DNA of 64,000 nt from JAQWQB01 sp047636995 (GCA_047636995.1 JBLIGQ010000007.1:25688-89687), one strand, 5' to 3'. Positions 34,281 to 44,692 are shown, counted from the stretch's first letter. The notes: generated from the letters alone by a model not told the origin. A program made the numbers and translations.

Positions 34281-35807
34281 ATGAAACCTTCAACCGAACT
34301 GTTTGACTTAATCAAATCTCTGTCAAAAAGTGAAAAGCGATTTTTTAAACTTTCCTCTTCGCTTCAAACAGGAGATAAAAATTACCTGAAGATATTTGAT
34401 GCTATTGATAAGCAAGTAGAATATGATGAAGGGGGCATGAAACATATGTTCAGAAAGGAAACGTTCATCAAGCACTTCCCTTCTGAAAAGAATCACCTCT
34501 ATAAACTGATTCTGAAAAGTCTTCGTGCTTACCACGCAGATAATTCGGTAAGTTCATTGCTTAAACAAGAAATTAAGAACATCGAGATTTTGTTCGAGAA
34601 GGCACTTTTCAAGGAGTGTAACAAGTTTCTAATGCGTGCGAAGAAACAAGCAATTGAGCATGAAAAGTTCTACTACCTTTTTGAACTTATTAGCTGGGAA
34701 AAGAAATTACTGGAAGAGGCGCTTGAAGATGGTGAGTTTACCAAAGATCTTGACACTTTAATAAAGGAAGAGCAAGATGTTATAGGTAAGTTGAGAAACT
34801 TAGCTGCTTATCATGTCCTGTACTCGAAAATCAACTATGTATTCAGGTCCGGAGGATTCGTTCGGAATGATGAGGACCGCAGCTTAGTTGATGAAATCAC
34901 AAACCATCCGTTGATCAAAGGTAAAAACACGGCACTATCTCAAAGAGCGGCTACCATTTGTTACTATACGCAAGGGTTCTGTAAAATGGCGAATGGTGAT
35001 TATGATACTGCTTTGACTAAGTTCTTTAAGGTAAAGGAGATTCTTGATGAAAATCCGTACGTAAAGCATGACTTGGCAAAACGATACATTCGAACATTGA
35101 ATAATATCATGTTCTGTCTGATAGACCAAAACAAGTTTGTTGAAGCAAGAGCCATGGCAGATTTGATGCGGAAAACGGGCGAGGAACGAGCCTTTAGGAG
35201 TACTGATGTCCTAGTAACGATTTTTAAAGACACGAACATTGCGGAACTTCAGATCTGTCACTTAACAGGAGATTTCGATAAAGGACTTGCTTTAGTTGAG
35301 GACATTGTTGAAGGAATGGAAGAGAATGAAGGTAAACTGCACAAGGAGCAAATTGTGACCTTCTACTACCACATCGCTTACATTTATTTTGGAGCGGGGA
35401 AGTACAACAAAGCCCTGTTCTGGATTAATAAGGTGTTGAATGATAACGAGAACACGCTTAGACAAGACATCTACTCTTATGCACGTTTGTTTAATCTAGT
35501 AATCCACTATGAATTAGGAAACCATGACCTTCTGGAGTACATAACGAAGTCTACTTTGCGCTATTTGAGTAAACGTCAGCGTGATTTTCATTTGGAAAAA
35601 GTAATCATAGAGTACATCCGCAAGTTCATTCGCGCAGCGAGTATCCCTGATCAGAAAGAATTATTTACAGCATTCAGCGAAGAACTGTCGGTGTTGGTTC
35701 AAGGACCAGAAGAAAAAGTTGTTTTGAAATACTTTGATTTCCTTAAATGGGCAGATAGCAAAATTGTTAATGCTTCTTTTGCTGAGATAGTTAAGAAGGC
35801 TATTTAA
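34281..35807 (+). CDS. Conserved-looking helical repeat protein of unknown function
   Basis: Protein of 508 residues without signal peptide or membrane segment. The N-terminus (LFDLIKSLSKSEKRFFKLSS) looks like a helical DNA- or protein-binding element. The rest is all helix by eye, with alternating hydrophobic pattern and TPR-like pairs such as ICYYTQGFCKMANGDYDTAL and YYHIAYIYFGAGKYNKALFW, so a solenoid scaffold is likely. Similar proteins occur in Bacteroidota without assigned role. It is a single-gene unit with a terminator after it. Confidence 0.75.
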   Translation: MKPSTELFDLIKSLSKSEKRFFKLSSSLQTGDKNYLKIFDAIDKQVEYDEGGMKHMFRKETFIKHFPSEKNHLYKLILKSLRAYHADNSVSSLLKQEIKNIEILFEKALFKECNKFLMRAKKQAIEHEKFYYLFELISWEKKLLEEALEDGEFTKDLDTLIKEEQDVIGKLRNLAAYHVLYSKINYVFRSGGFVRNDEDRSLVDEITNHPLIKGKNTALSQRAATICYYTQGFCKMANGDYDTALTKFFKVKEILDENPYVKHDLAKRYIRTLNNIMFCLIDQNKFVEARAMADLMRKTGEERAFRSTDVLVTIFKDTNIAELQICHLTGDFDKGLALVEDIVEGMEENEGKLHKEQIVTFYYHIAYIYFGAGKYNKALFWINKVLNDNENTLRQDIYSYARLFNLVIHYELGNHDLLEYITKSTLRYLSKRQRDFHLEKVIIEYIRKFIRAASIPDQKELFTAFSEELSVLVQGPEEKVVLKYFDFLKWADSKIVNASFAEIVKKAI

Positions 35808-35826
35808 AGTGATTTTTTTTGACAAT

Positions 35827-35857
35827 AAAAAAGCCCAGCTATTTGCTGGGCTTTTTT
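35827..35857. terminator. Bidirectional terminator
   Basis: AAAAAAGCCCAGC and GCTGGGCTTTTTT form a perfect 13-bp stem with a 5-base loop between two convergent genes (508-aa protein, plus; OmpA-like lipoprotein, minus). A and T runs on both sides let it serve both strands. Confidence 0.9.
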
Positions 35858-35872
35858 GTAGGTTGAACTTTT

Positions 35873-37840
35873 TTAGTTCAATACTTTGAATTCAGTTCTT
35901 CTGTTGTTTTGATGCTCACTTTCTGAACATGTTCTGTTGTCATCACAATTGTTCATCAACATAGACTCACCATATCCTTTGCTAATAAGTAGAGATCTTT
36001 TTATTCCTTTTTTAACGAGGTAGTTCGTTACCTCTTTTGCTCTTTTCTCTGATAGCTTTTGATTGAAGAAGTCACTTCCTCGGCTATCACAATGAGAACT
36101 GATCTCAACTTTGATAGACGGATTATCTTTCAATAATTTCGCTACATAATTGAGGTATGGTTTAGAATCTTCACGAATATTCCATTTGTTATAATCCCAC
36201 TGAATATTTGGAATTGCATAAGGAGCATTTTCAGTAATTCCGTTTGGAATTTTATTTCCATTTTCCTGTGGACGGCCATTGCCTGTCTTACTTCCGTTAT
36301 CAGTAGTGCTGTCAGGATTACTAATGTCTAGCATAGCAATGTTTAGATTCTTCTCAGAACTGTCCTGTGGTCCTTTGGTTGAAATGTCCTCATTGATTGC
36401 GAAGTAGCCGGGTTCTTCAACACGAACACGGTAATTTTTTCCGGGAATCAATGGTATTTCGAACATACCAACATCATCTGAGTAGTATTCTTCTTCTACA
36501 TCATCAGTTAAGTTCATGAGAGTGACCATCGCATTAGATATGGGTTCGCCATTTACCTTTCGCGTAACTACACCATTCAGCGTATACATGATGTCATTTT
36601 CGACGAAGGAGTATATATGATCTATGCTATTCAAACGATCAGAAGAAAAGTAGCCTTTCTTTGACCCTGGAGTGAAGGTTATTCCAAAGTCATCATAAGG
36701 GGTGTTTATAGGGGTTGGCAAATGAAAAGGTCCGTTCCATACAGTTCCGCTCTGAACAGCATAATTTAGATCTTGTCCGCCAACGCTATTATGAGCATTT
36801 GAACTGAAATAAAGAGAGTCAGCTGATCTCAATGAGGGAAATAATTCATTGCCTGGTGAATTGATTGAGCCGCCTAAATTTTGAGGTTTAGACCAAACGT
36901 CATTAGCGAAATTGGTTTTGTACAAATCCATACCACCATATCCACCTTGCATATCAGAAGCAAAATAAAGAGTTGATCCATCAGCACTTAACGCAGGATG
37001 AGCATACATGTAGTTTTCGTCATTGAAAGGCAATAGCTTAGGAGCCTCCCATTTGCCTTCTTCGTTCTTTTCGGAAATATATAGCTGAGTCATATTAACA
37101 CGTGCAGCATTTGAAAGAAGCTGTTTGTTTTGCTCGTTGTAATAGCTTTTGGTAAGAATCATCTTAGAACCATCTGCAGAGACAGAAGCAATACCATCAT
37201 GGTATTTACCATTGACACCTTCAACTTTCATTGGCTTTGAAAGAGAATCTCCACTATTTGACATAAAGTAGAGGTCTGTGTATTTCAATCCTGTGTATTG
37301 ATCTACCTCGCCTCCAGCAGAGCGCTCAGCAGAGAAGTAAATCCCCTCTTTTACTGCATGAGGTGCATATGCGGCAGTCACATCACGTAAAGAAAGTGGC
37401 TCAACATCATATGCACCAGAATCAGCTAAAAAGCTAGCCATATTCTTGCATGCAGATTTGAGCGTTTGTGCAATTTCATTTCCGGGTTCTCTAGAAAGGA
37501 CGCCCGAAAACACTTCAGTTGCCTTGCTGTAATCTTCAGTAGACATTAAAGCACGACCATAATTAATGCGGTCGTTATCTGTAGCAGATGTACCTGCCAT
37601 CAATTGTTCGTAGATTTCTTTCGATTCCATGAATGAATTGGTGCGAAGGTAAGATTCGGCTAATGCACGGCGACCGGGATCGCTATCTTCCTTAGAAAGT
37701 CCTTTTTCCAAGTGCACAATGGCATCTTGGTACCGGAGGTCTTCATAGGCTTGGATTCCATCTTTGATGCTCACTTTTGCGCAAGATCCAAGCAATATAA
37801 TTGGCAACGCTAGAAGCGCTAATTTCAATTTCCTGTTCAT
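35873..37840 (-). CDS. PorE-like OmpA-family lipoprotein (TPR-propeller-CRD-OmpA)
   Basis: Outer-membrane-associated lipoprotein of 655 residues. Lipoprotein signal with Cys20 (ALPIILLGSC); TPR-like helices (about 25-150); WD40-like PD40 beta-propeller (about 190-430, with HPALSADGSTLYFASD and SADSLYFSSN); a carboxypeptidase regulatory-like domain (about 440-520, VTRKVNGEPISNAMVTL); and a C-terminal OmpA peptidoglycan-binding domain (about 555-655, SHCDSRGSDFFNQKLSEKRA). This order matches PorE of the Porphyromonas gingivalis T9SS, which ties the machinery to peptidoglycan. It starts three bases after the PorP/SprF gene, so the two are coupled. Whether it is part of the core T9SS or serves only the neighbouring adhesin is open. 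Confidence 0.85.
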   Translation of the reverse strand: MNRKLKLALLALPIILLGSCAKVSIKDGIQAYEDLRYQDAIVHLEKGLSKEDSDPGRRALAESYLRTNSFMESKEIYEQLMAGTSATDNDRINYGRALMSTEDYSKATEVFSGVLSREPGNEIAQTLKSACKNMASFLADSGAYDVEPLSLRDVTAAYAPHAVKEGIYFSAERSAGGEVDQYTGLKYTDLYFMSNSGDSLSKPMKVEGVNGKYHDGIASVSADGSKMILTKSYYNEQNKQLLSNAARVNMTQLYISEKNEEGKWEAPKLLPFNDENYMYAHPALSADGSTLYFASDMQGGYGGMDLYKTNFANDVWSKPQNLGGSINSPGNELFPSLRSADSLYFSSNAHNSVGGQDLNYAVQSGTVWNGPFHLPTPINTPYDDFGITFTPGSKKGYFSSDRLNSIDHIYSFVENDIMYTLNGVVTRKVNGEPISNAMVTLMNLTDDVEEEYYSDDVGMFEIPLIPGKNYRVRVEEPGYFAINEDISTKGPQDSSEKNLNIAMLDISNPDSTTDNGSKTGNGRPQENGNKIPNGITENAPYAIPNIQWDYNKWNIREDSKPYLNYVAKLLKDNPSIKVEISSHCDSRGSDFFNQKLSEKRAKEVTNYLVKKGIKRSLLISKGYGESMLMNNCDDNRTCSESEHQNNRRTEFKVLN

Positions 37841-37843
37841 GTC

Positions 37844-38767
37844 TTAGAAGTAACGAGGTGAACGTTTTTTAATTTCTACATCTTTTCCAAAGTCGAAACC
37901 AAGCATGATTTCGTGTGATCCATTGGAATAGGTACCTATATCGGTCGTAGTGAAGTCATAAGCGTAACCCGCTCTCAATTGAGGCGTAATATTGTATTCA
38001 ATCATTCCAATAACAGCATCTCCAGTTCTGTAACCGATGCCAATCCACATTCTTCGGTATAGAAGAAAGTTGCAGTTCATATCAACTTGGACAGGGGCTG
38101 CAGGTTCTACTTTTACAAGAATAGAAGGTTTGATTGCAAGGTTGGTCGATGGTTCTAAAACAACTCCCACATTGGCATAATAATGCTGTGTGAAATAGTT
38201 TTCGGCAGTAGATCCTTGTACTACCAAATCATCATCCAAAGCATAGATCACAGGTACACTAAAACCTGCGAAGAATTTTTGTGAATGATAATACACTCCA
38301 AATCCAAATTTAGGAATGAACTTTCCTTGAATGTCGTTGGAAGAGTATACTTGGTCATTGCCATCCCAGACAACTACGTCGCTCAAGTTCGCACTGTAGC
38401 TTGCACCACCAGCTTTTAAACCGAAAGACAAATCACCTTTACCTAATTGTAAGTGATACGCAATGTTAGCTGAGATATCTAATTGGCTAATCACACCAAT
38501 CTGGTCGTTATTGATCATGAGTCCAACACCTAGTTTGTTGTTGGCTATGGGGCCATCAATCGCAAAGACTTGAGAAGTTGGTGCTCCATCAAATTTTGCC
38601 CACTGACTTCGGTGAAGTAAGCTAGCAGAGAAATAATCATGTGTACCTGCATACGCCGGATTCAGTAACAGTCCGTTGAACATATACTGGGACACCATGA
38701 GCTCCTGCTGCGCTTGCATTGATAGCGCTCCGCAAAGGATGACTAAAAGTATGAGAATTCGTTTCAT
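37844..38767 (-). CDS. PorP/SprF family type IX secretion outer-membrane protein
   Basis: Outer-membrane beta-barrel of 307 residues. Signal peptide MKRILILLVILCGALSMQAQ; the family hallmark QYMFNGLLLNPAYAGTHDYFSASLLHRSQWAKF follows in two parts (residues about 28-60). In Flavobacterium johnsoniae SprF is needed to bring SprB to the surface, and PorP-like proteins have been tied to type B cargo. Here the gene follows the SprB-like adhesin by 12 bases, which fits a dedicated partner. Confidence 0.9.
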   Translation of the reverse strand: MKRILILLVILCGALSMQAQQELMVSQYMFNGLLLNPAYAGTHDYFSASLLHRSQWAKFDGAPTSQVFAIDGPIANNKLGVGLMINNDQIGVISQLDISANIAYHLQLGKGDLSFGLKAGGASYSANLSDVVVWDGNDQVYSSNDIQGKFIPKFGFGVYYHSQKFFAGFSVPVIYALDDDLVVQGSTAENYFTQHYYANVGVVLEPSTNLAIKPSILVKVEPAAPVQVDMNCNFLLYRRMWIGIGYRTGDAVIGMIEYNITPQLRAGYAYDFTTTDIGTYSNGSHEIMLGFDFGKDVEIKKRSPRYF

Positions 38768-38779
38768 ATAGATAAGCTA

Positions 38780-41700
38780 TTAGCGGCGTAAATCAACATA
38801 AGTTCCGAATTGGCGTGAGCTAGCTTCAAAGACTACGAAGTATGTTCCATCAGGAAGATCTTCACCATCATTGTTGCGGCCATCCCATTCATTGTTATAA
38901 TTTGGTTTTTCGTAGACAATGTTTCCCCATCTATTGAATACCTTGAAAGTGTTAACTGGATGCTCTGCAACTCCTAGAATAACATAAGTGTCATTGGCAT
39001 TATCACCGTTTGGCGAAAGACCAGTTGGCAAAGCCAAATCATCTGGTTGAGTTAAAACAATGGTTGTGTCTTTAGAGCAACCATTCGCATCGGTAACGGT
39101 CAAAACATAGGTTCCGGCTGTCAAATCAATAGGAGATGTCATTCCATCTTCTATGGAAGTTGGTCCTGTCCAAATGTAATCGTAATCAGGTGTTCCTCCA
39201 GAAACGTCGGTTTCAATTTCCCCGTCGTTCCCTTCGAATTCAGAAACATTGTAGCCGTTCTGAAAAAGAGGAGAAACCACATCTATAATGATTTCACTAG
39301 GCTCAGAAACCGTTACAGTTTCTTCAAAAGTGCATCCGTTATCATCTGTGATGGAAAGTGTAAATGTCCCATTGCAGATCCCGTCGATTTCTAGTTCGGT
39401 TCCTACAAGATCTCCATTAGCATCAGTCCATACTATAACTGGATTTGGACCTGATTGCGTAATAGCCACAGTCACACTTCCGTCACAGTCATCAAAACAA
39501 AGTGGATTAGTAGCAAACAAGTCAGCGGCAATTCCAGGGTCTCCTCCAACAGTGAAGTCGATGGAAATTGAACAACCAGATTCATCAGTTACAATAGCGG
39601 TATAATCACCTTCACACAAATCGATTGGGTTTGTCTCGTCATCTTCAATAAAAGTTGGGCCAGCCCAAATAATTGTGACATCACCTGTTCCTCCCGAATT
39701 GGAAAGAGTAATCGTTCCGTTACAGAAGCTACAAGATGCTTCTGTTCCTGTGAGTGTTCCTGTTAGTTCCTCTGGGTCAACAATTGTCCAGCATGCGTCA
39801 ATTGTACACCCGTTTGCGTCAACTACCTGAGCACAATACTCTCCCTCTCCGAGGCCTGAGATTTCTTCAGAATTACCGCTTTCTGGTGTCCAAGTGATAG
39901 TGTATGGCTGTGTTCCTCCTGAAATATTTAAATCAATGGCGCCATTCATTTCTCCATTGCACTGAATTTGTGAAACAACTTCATTAAAAGCAAGAGGGTC
40001 AGGAACGTTCAAGTTGATGATCTGCTCAATTGAACATTCGGCATCATCAGTAACAATAACTGATACGACGTCGTCCCCGCATATATTCTCTAATGTCAAG
40101 CCATTTCCAGCAGGATTACCATTTACGAACCATTCATTGGTGTAGTTTGGTGTTCCTCCAGAAGGAGCAATTGTTATTGAACCGTCACATGCATCGAAAC
40201 AAGAGATGTTTGTTCCACTAGCATATTCTGAGAATGTAGCATTCAATTGAATTTGAGTAGGTTGGCCTATCTCGAAAATCAATAGTGTATCACATCCATT
40301 TGCATCTGACACGAGTACCTCATATAATCCAGCACACAAATCTTGAATGTCTTCTGAAACGGCAAATTCACCACCATCGTTGTTTAATTCCCACAAGAAG
40401 GTGTAAGGATCAACTCCTCCGGTAACCGTTAAATCAATAGCGGCTGTGCATTCACCAAAGCATACAATTGGTGTTAAAGCGCTTGAAGTTTGAAGTTCTT
40501 CGTCTGGCTCATCAATTGTAACTTGGTTCGTCGTTATACATCCATCAGAATCTGTGACAGCAATCTCATAGGTTCCAGCAGGAAGGTTTTGTTGATTCAA
40601 AGAATTGATATTCTCTATGCCATCTCCACTCCAGATAACGTCGAAGTCTGGCACACCTCCTTGAATAACAGCAAGAATTGAAGCGGTTGAATCTCCAACA
40701 CACGGAATGTCAAAGTCTACACCTTCCAAATTTGGAATGGATAAATTCACTAAGAAAGTATCAGGTTGAAGAATGATTACTTGTTCCTCAGCAGTGCAAC
40801 CGTTGAGGTCTGTAACAACAAGATTTAGGGTGTCAGCCCCCAAATTAGCAAGGACGTTTCCAACATATTCTCCGTTGTTCCAGTTGTAATCATATCCTCC
40901 CACACCGCCAGTAGCTGTTACGGCTGTTGATCCATCAGTGTATTCGAAACAAGATACATCAACAACACTGTCAACGGTAACTTCAAGTTCAGTTGGTTCC
41001 GTGAGTTCGAAAGTAAGGATGTCTTCGCAGTCATTTGTGTCTACAATGCGGAGCTCATAAATTCCGGGACAAAGGTCTATGAGTGTAGTTGCTTCCGGGT
41101 CATTGTCACCAATGTCCCCTGCAATCCATTCGAACACAACATAGCTTCCTGACCCACCAATAACATTAGGAGTAATGAATCCATCACACTCACCAAAGCA
41201 ACTCACACCAAAGCCATTGTAGTCAGATATGGCACCTGAGCTTTCAATTTGTTCAGGCTCAAGTAAAGGAATTTGTGTAGTAGCTACACATCCGTTTGAG
41301 TCTGTAACAATGACACAATAGGTGCCAATTGTTAATCCGTCTTGAAAGCTAGATCCCGGGATATTCACACCATCGCAACCTGACCAGTCATAATTGTAAC
41401 ATTCAGGATCGAATCCTAAACAGTCAGGTGTTCCGCCAGAAACTGAAACTGAGATTTCACCATCATTTTCTCCAATGCAGCTAATGTTGAATCCACCGTC
41501 ATAAACAGTCGTGCTAACAAAAATATCCATCACTTGAGGAGCATCCAAGAATATACTATCCTGAACAATGCATCCTGTTCCATCTGTTACTTCAACTATA
41601 TACCAGCACTCAAAGAGTGAATTAATTTCTGAATCTGATGAGCCAGCAAAGAAGCAAGTAGGATCTGCCATCCATTCATATGTGAAGTTCGCATCACCAC

Positions 41701-44668
41701 CAGACGCGTCAGCTGTTACTGATCCGTTATTCTGTCCGAAACAAATCGGTGGAACAATATCAATGAAGTCTACTTCAATTGGTAAAGGCTCTGCAAGAAT
41801 GAAAACAAATGTTTCGATGCAAGTTCCAGCTATTACTGTTAAAGTGTATGTGCCTGCCTCAAGGTCAAAGATGTCTTCATCTGATGAAACGAAGCCATTC
41901 GGTCCTGTCCATGAAGTTTCGTCTACCGCAGAAGGGGAAATATCAACTTCAATGCTCCCCGTGAAAGCGTTTCCGCAATCAGCAGGGGTGATCGTTGCAT
42001 TTACAGTAAAGCTGTCATTCGCACCTACAACTACAGTGAAGTCAAATTCACAGCCAAGAACGTCAGTGATAGTTGCTGTGTAAGTTCCAGAGTCAAGTCC
42101 TGTAATGTCAGCTCCAACGCAAGGGCAACTTGGGCCCGTCCAGTCAACGGTGAATGGTCCACCATGGCTGCCAGAGATTGTTAATGCAATCTCTGCAAGA
42201 CCAGCATTGTCATCTCCACAAGGATTAGGAACAACATCAGCGGTTACGTTCCAGTCAGGAACACAAGTCAACTCAACGGTGTCTGTGAATACACATTCAT
42301 TGTCATCTGTAATCGTGAGGTCATAAACACCACATTCAACATTTGTAAGGTCTTCTATGAAGTAAGTGTTTCCTGTTTGTTGATTCTGCCATACGGCGAA
42401 GTAGCCAGGAGTCCCACCTGTGATTGTAATGTCTACTTGACCATCCATTGCATCAGGACAAGAAACATTGAATCCACCAGGATATACGCTAACGTTATCA
42501 ATCGTCACATTAATCGGATCGCTCGGAGCGTTTATGTTTATATCTACCGAACCAGCACTTAAACAACCGTTCACATCAGAAACAGTAGCTGTATAGTTAC
42601 CTGCACCCAGATCACTTGCCACAGGTGTTGAAAGATCAGGGTCATGGCTCCAGTCATAGAAATACGGAGCACAACCTCCAGTGGAGGTTACAGTCGCAAT
42701 ACCTGTTTCTTCACCGTTGCACAGAATATCAACACCACCTACAACCTGGATTTCGAGAATTTCTGGTTCTGTAACAGTAAATGTTTCTGTAAGAGTGCAG
42801 CCGTTATCGTCTGTTACTGTAACGGTGTAATCACCGGCGCACAAATCGATCGCTTCGGCATCACTTCCAACACTATTTGAAAGTTCATCAATCCATTCAT
42901 AGGTGTAAATACCTGTTCCACCAATAACCGTTACTTCAACACTTCCGTCACATGCTCCATTGCAGCTAACGGCGAAGCATGTGTAAGAAGAGAAGTTTAC
43001 GTCTACTATATTCAGAACGTCTTCTTCAGTTACATCAACACATTCAGAAGTTGTGCATCCTGCGCCATCAATGATCGTGACACAATAGGTGCCTGCTTCA
43101 AGGTTTTGTGGGTCTTCCGCATTCGTTAGAAAAAGACCATCGACTGTCCATGTGTATTCGATTGGGTCACTTGCATCCAAGACCGTTAAATCAATTGAAC
43201 CCGAATTCCCATCAATACAAGTAATGTTTGTAACGTCGAAAATCAATTCTGGTTCAGTTACAGTTACCGTTGCTGAAGCACTAACGACGCAGTCGGCTAA
43301 AGTCGAAGACAACGTGTAGGTTGTTGTTGTGGTTGGACAAACCTCCACTATTAATGAAGAGGGGTCGTCAAGATCAGTCAACGGACTCCATTCGAACGTT
43401 GCTCCTCCCTCAGTCACAGCTGTTCCAATCAAATCAACACATTGGCCATTGCAAATCGTTGAGGTCGCAGGAGTAATGTCTGCGCTGATTTCATCAAGAA
43501 TAGAAAAATCAACTGAGCTTTGGAATTGGAATCCGTCACAGAGTTGATCAATAAGTGAGATTGTAATCAATTCGGCGCCTTCGGTAAGACCATCTCCAAT
43601 TGGAATAATGTCAAAGAAAACGGTCGTTTCCCCTGCCAGAATAATCAGTGTATAGAAATCGTTGATGGCATCGTAAACCAAGTTCAAATCAGGGTTAGTG
43701 GTGTAATCCAATCCGAACTCAGCGTCACCTGTCAAAGTGAAGTTCACTTCAATGTCTGTATCTGGTACGAAAGTAGAACCGAACTCAACTGTTCCATTAT
43801 TGCAACCTTCAACCATGAACTCAGAGCCTCCAACAGTGCTGGTTGTGATTGTAATTGGGTTTGATTCAATTTTGCTCACAAAGACACCTGAGTCATAAAT
43901 GTGATCAGAACCGTCAGCAATAATCAACTTAAGAGTATATACCTCACAAGCAATCAGATCACCTATTTCAGCAACTAGTCCTGACGTGAAACCATCATAT
44001 TGGATTTGCTGTCCAAGGGGGTTTTGGTTGTCAATAAAGTAGTCGCTGTTGTCAATGTGATTAACGTTGTTTATCGCAACGGCATCACTTGTTCCTGGAA
44101 TGAGAGCGATGTTCACATCAACACCAATTCCGGGTCCTGAGATGAAAAAGCCAAAGACATCATTGAACGAAGAGCCAACCCATTCTAGGTACTCCTCAGA
44201 TGCGAAAACAAAGCCGAACTTCAAGCTGTCTCCCTGTGGAACAATATTGAATTCAAAAGTGGTCGCGTCCCATGTTGTCAATCCGCCGTTTGCAAGAGTC
44301 AACAAGTCACTACCTGGAAAGTCATTGTCATACAGGTCGCATGTTGATGCAGGGCCGCAGCCATCAGGGCCGTCCAGTATTGGGAGTCCGGTTTCATCAT
44401 TGGGTCCAATTGCGTTGAGCGCTCTACCTGTTGTAAGTAGAATTCCCTCGCTGGTACCTAATTCAGTGCCGACCGATGAATAATAAGCGTAACTGCTGTC
44501 TGCTGCAGTTACTTGAACATTAAATATTTCGACACCTACACCAACCAGGTTTTGAGCCATCTCTTCTGGTGTGAGTTCGAAATCTAAGTTCAATTGCGCA
44601 CTTGTATAGTTGAAGCTGAATACAGCGACCACTAGACAAAGCCTTTTGAAGAAGGTAAAAGCCTTCAT
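38780..44668 (-). CDS. Giant SprB-like adhesin with type B T9SS sorting domain
   Basis: Surface protein of 1962 residues. Signal peptide (1-24, ending YTSA); N-terminal 'choice-of-anchor' type region (about 30-270, with GILLTTGRALNAIGPN and FGFVFASEEYLEWVGSSFNDVFGFF in two parts); a Calx-beta-like domain (about 285-395); then 17 SprB-type repeats of about 85-90 residues of the form C-x-G-x2-(D/N)-G-x-(I/V)-...-GGT-...-W ... AGTYxVxVTDxNGC; finally the gliding-motility/CHU_C type B sorting domain (about 1880-1962: LSPNGDNANDTYVI, FNRWGNIVYE, LPDGTYFVVFEA). Residues 267-1865 contain no Lys and one Arg. It likely sits on the outer surface and acts in adhesion or gliding; secretion by T9SS is inferred from the tail and neighbours. 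Confidence 0.9.
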   Translation of the reverse strand: MKAFTFFKRLCLVVAVFSFNYTSAQLNLDFELTPEEMAQNLVGVGVEIFNVQVTAADSSYAYYSSVGTELGTSEGILLTTGRALNAIGPNDETGLPILDGPDGCGPASTCDLYDNDFPGSDLLTLANGGLTTWDATTFEFNIVPQGDSLKFGFVFASEEYLEWVGSSFNDVFGFFISGPGIGVDVNIALIPGTSDAVAINNVNHIDNSDYFIDNQNPLGQQIQYDGFTSGLVAEIGDLIACEVYTLKLIIADGSDHIYDSGVFVSKIESNPITITTSTVGGSEFMVEGCNNGTVEFGSTFVPDTDIEVNFTLTGDAEFGLDYTTNPDLNLVYDAINDFYTLIILAGETTVFFDIIPIGDGLTEGAELITISLIDQLCDGFQFQSSVDFSILDEISADITPATSTICNGQCVDLIGTAVTEGGATFEWSPLTDLDDPSSLIVEVCPTTTTTYTLSSTLADCVVSASATVTVTEPELIFDVTNITCIDGNSGSIDLTVLDASDPIEYTWTVDGLFLTNAEDPQNLEAGTYCVTIIDGAGCTTSECVDVTEEDVLNIVDVNFSSYTCFAVSCNGACDGSVEVTVIGGTGIYTYEWIDELSNSVGSDAEAIDLCAGDYTVTVTDDNGCTLTETFTVTEPEILEIQVVGGVDILCNGEETGIATVTSTGGCAPYFYDWSHDPDLSTPVASDLGAGNYTATVSDVNGCLSAGSVDININAPSDPINVTIDNVSVYPGGFNVSCPDAMDGQVDITITGGTPGYFAVWQNQQTGNTYFIEDLTNVECGVYDLTITDDNECVFTDTVELTCVPDWNVTADVVPNPCGDDNAGLAEIALTISGSHGGPFTVDWTGPSCPCVGADITGLDSGTYTATITDVLGCEFDFTVVVGANDSFTVNATITPADCGNAFTGSIEVDISPSAVDETSWTGPNGFVSSDEDIFDLEAGTYTLTVIAGTCIETFVFILAEPLPIEVDFIDIVPPICFGQNNGSVTADASGGDANFTYEWMADPTCFFAGSSDSEINSLFECWYIVEVTDGTGCIVQDSIFLDAPQVMDIFVSTTVYDGGFNISCIGENDGEISVSVSGGTPDCLGFDPECYNYDWSGCDGVNIPGSSFQDGLTIGTYCVIVTDSNGCVATTQIPLLEPEQIESSGAISDYNGFGVSCFGECDGFITPNVIGGSGSYVVFEWIAGDIGDNDPEATTLIDLCPGIYELRIVDTNDCEDILTFELTEPTELEVTVDSVVDVSCFEYTDGSTAVTATGGVGGYDYNWNNGEYVGNVLANLGADTLNLVVTDLNGCTAEEQVIILQPDTFLVNLSIPNLEGVDFDIPCVGDSTASILAVIQGGVPDFDVIWSGDGIENINSLNQQNLPAGTYEIAVTDSDGCITTNQVTIDEPDEELQTSSALTPIVCFGECTAAIDLTVTGGVDPYTFLWELNNDGGEFAVSEDIQDLCAGLYEVLVSDANGCDTLLIFEIGQPTQIQLNATFSEYASGTNISCFDACDGSITIAPSGGTPNYTNEWFVNGNPAGNGLTLENICGDDVVSVIVTDDAECSIEQIINLNVPDPLAFNEVVSQIQCNGEMNGAIDLNISGGTQPYTITWTPESGNSEEISGLGEGEYCAQVVDANGCTIDACWTIVDPEELTGTLTGTEASCSFCNGTITLSNSGGTGDVTIIWAGPTFIEDDETNPIDLCEGDYTAIVTDESGCSISIDFTVGGDPGIAADLFATNPLCFDDCDGSVTVAITQSGPNPVIVWTDANGDLVGTELEIDGICNGTFTLSITDDNGCTFEETVTVSEPSEIIIDVVSPLFQNGYNVSEFEGNDGEIETDVSGGTPDYDYIWTGPTSIEDGMTSPIDLTAGTYVLTVTDANGCSKDTTIVLTQPDDLALPTGLSPNGDNANDTYVILGVAEHPVNTFKVFNRWGNIVYEKPNYNNEWDGRNNDGEDLPDGTYFVVFEASSRQFGTYVDLRR

Positions 44669-44692
44669 GAAGTCTTAATTTTAGGTGAGCAG

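Noticed and set aside
39288..39605. Plus-strand frames opposite the giant adhesin (also 41568-42083 and 44067-44483)
   Set aside because: They arise from the repeat codon pattern of the adhesin on the other strand; low-complexity Ser/Thr/Pro content and no promoter.
38780..44668. Adhesin repeats as a CRISPR or recombination array
   Set aside because: They are divergent protein repeats of about 260 bases in one open frame, not short identical DNA repeats with spacers.
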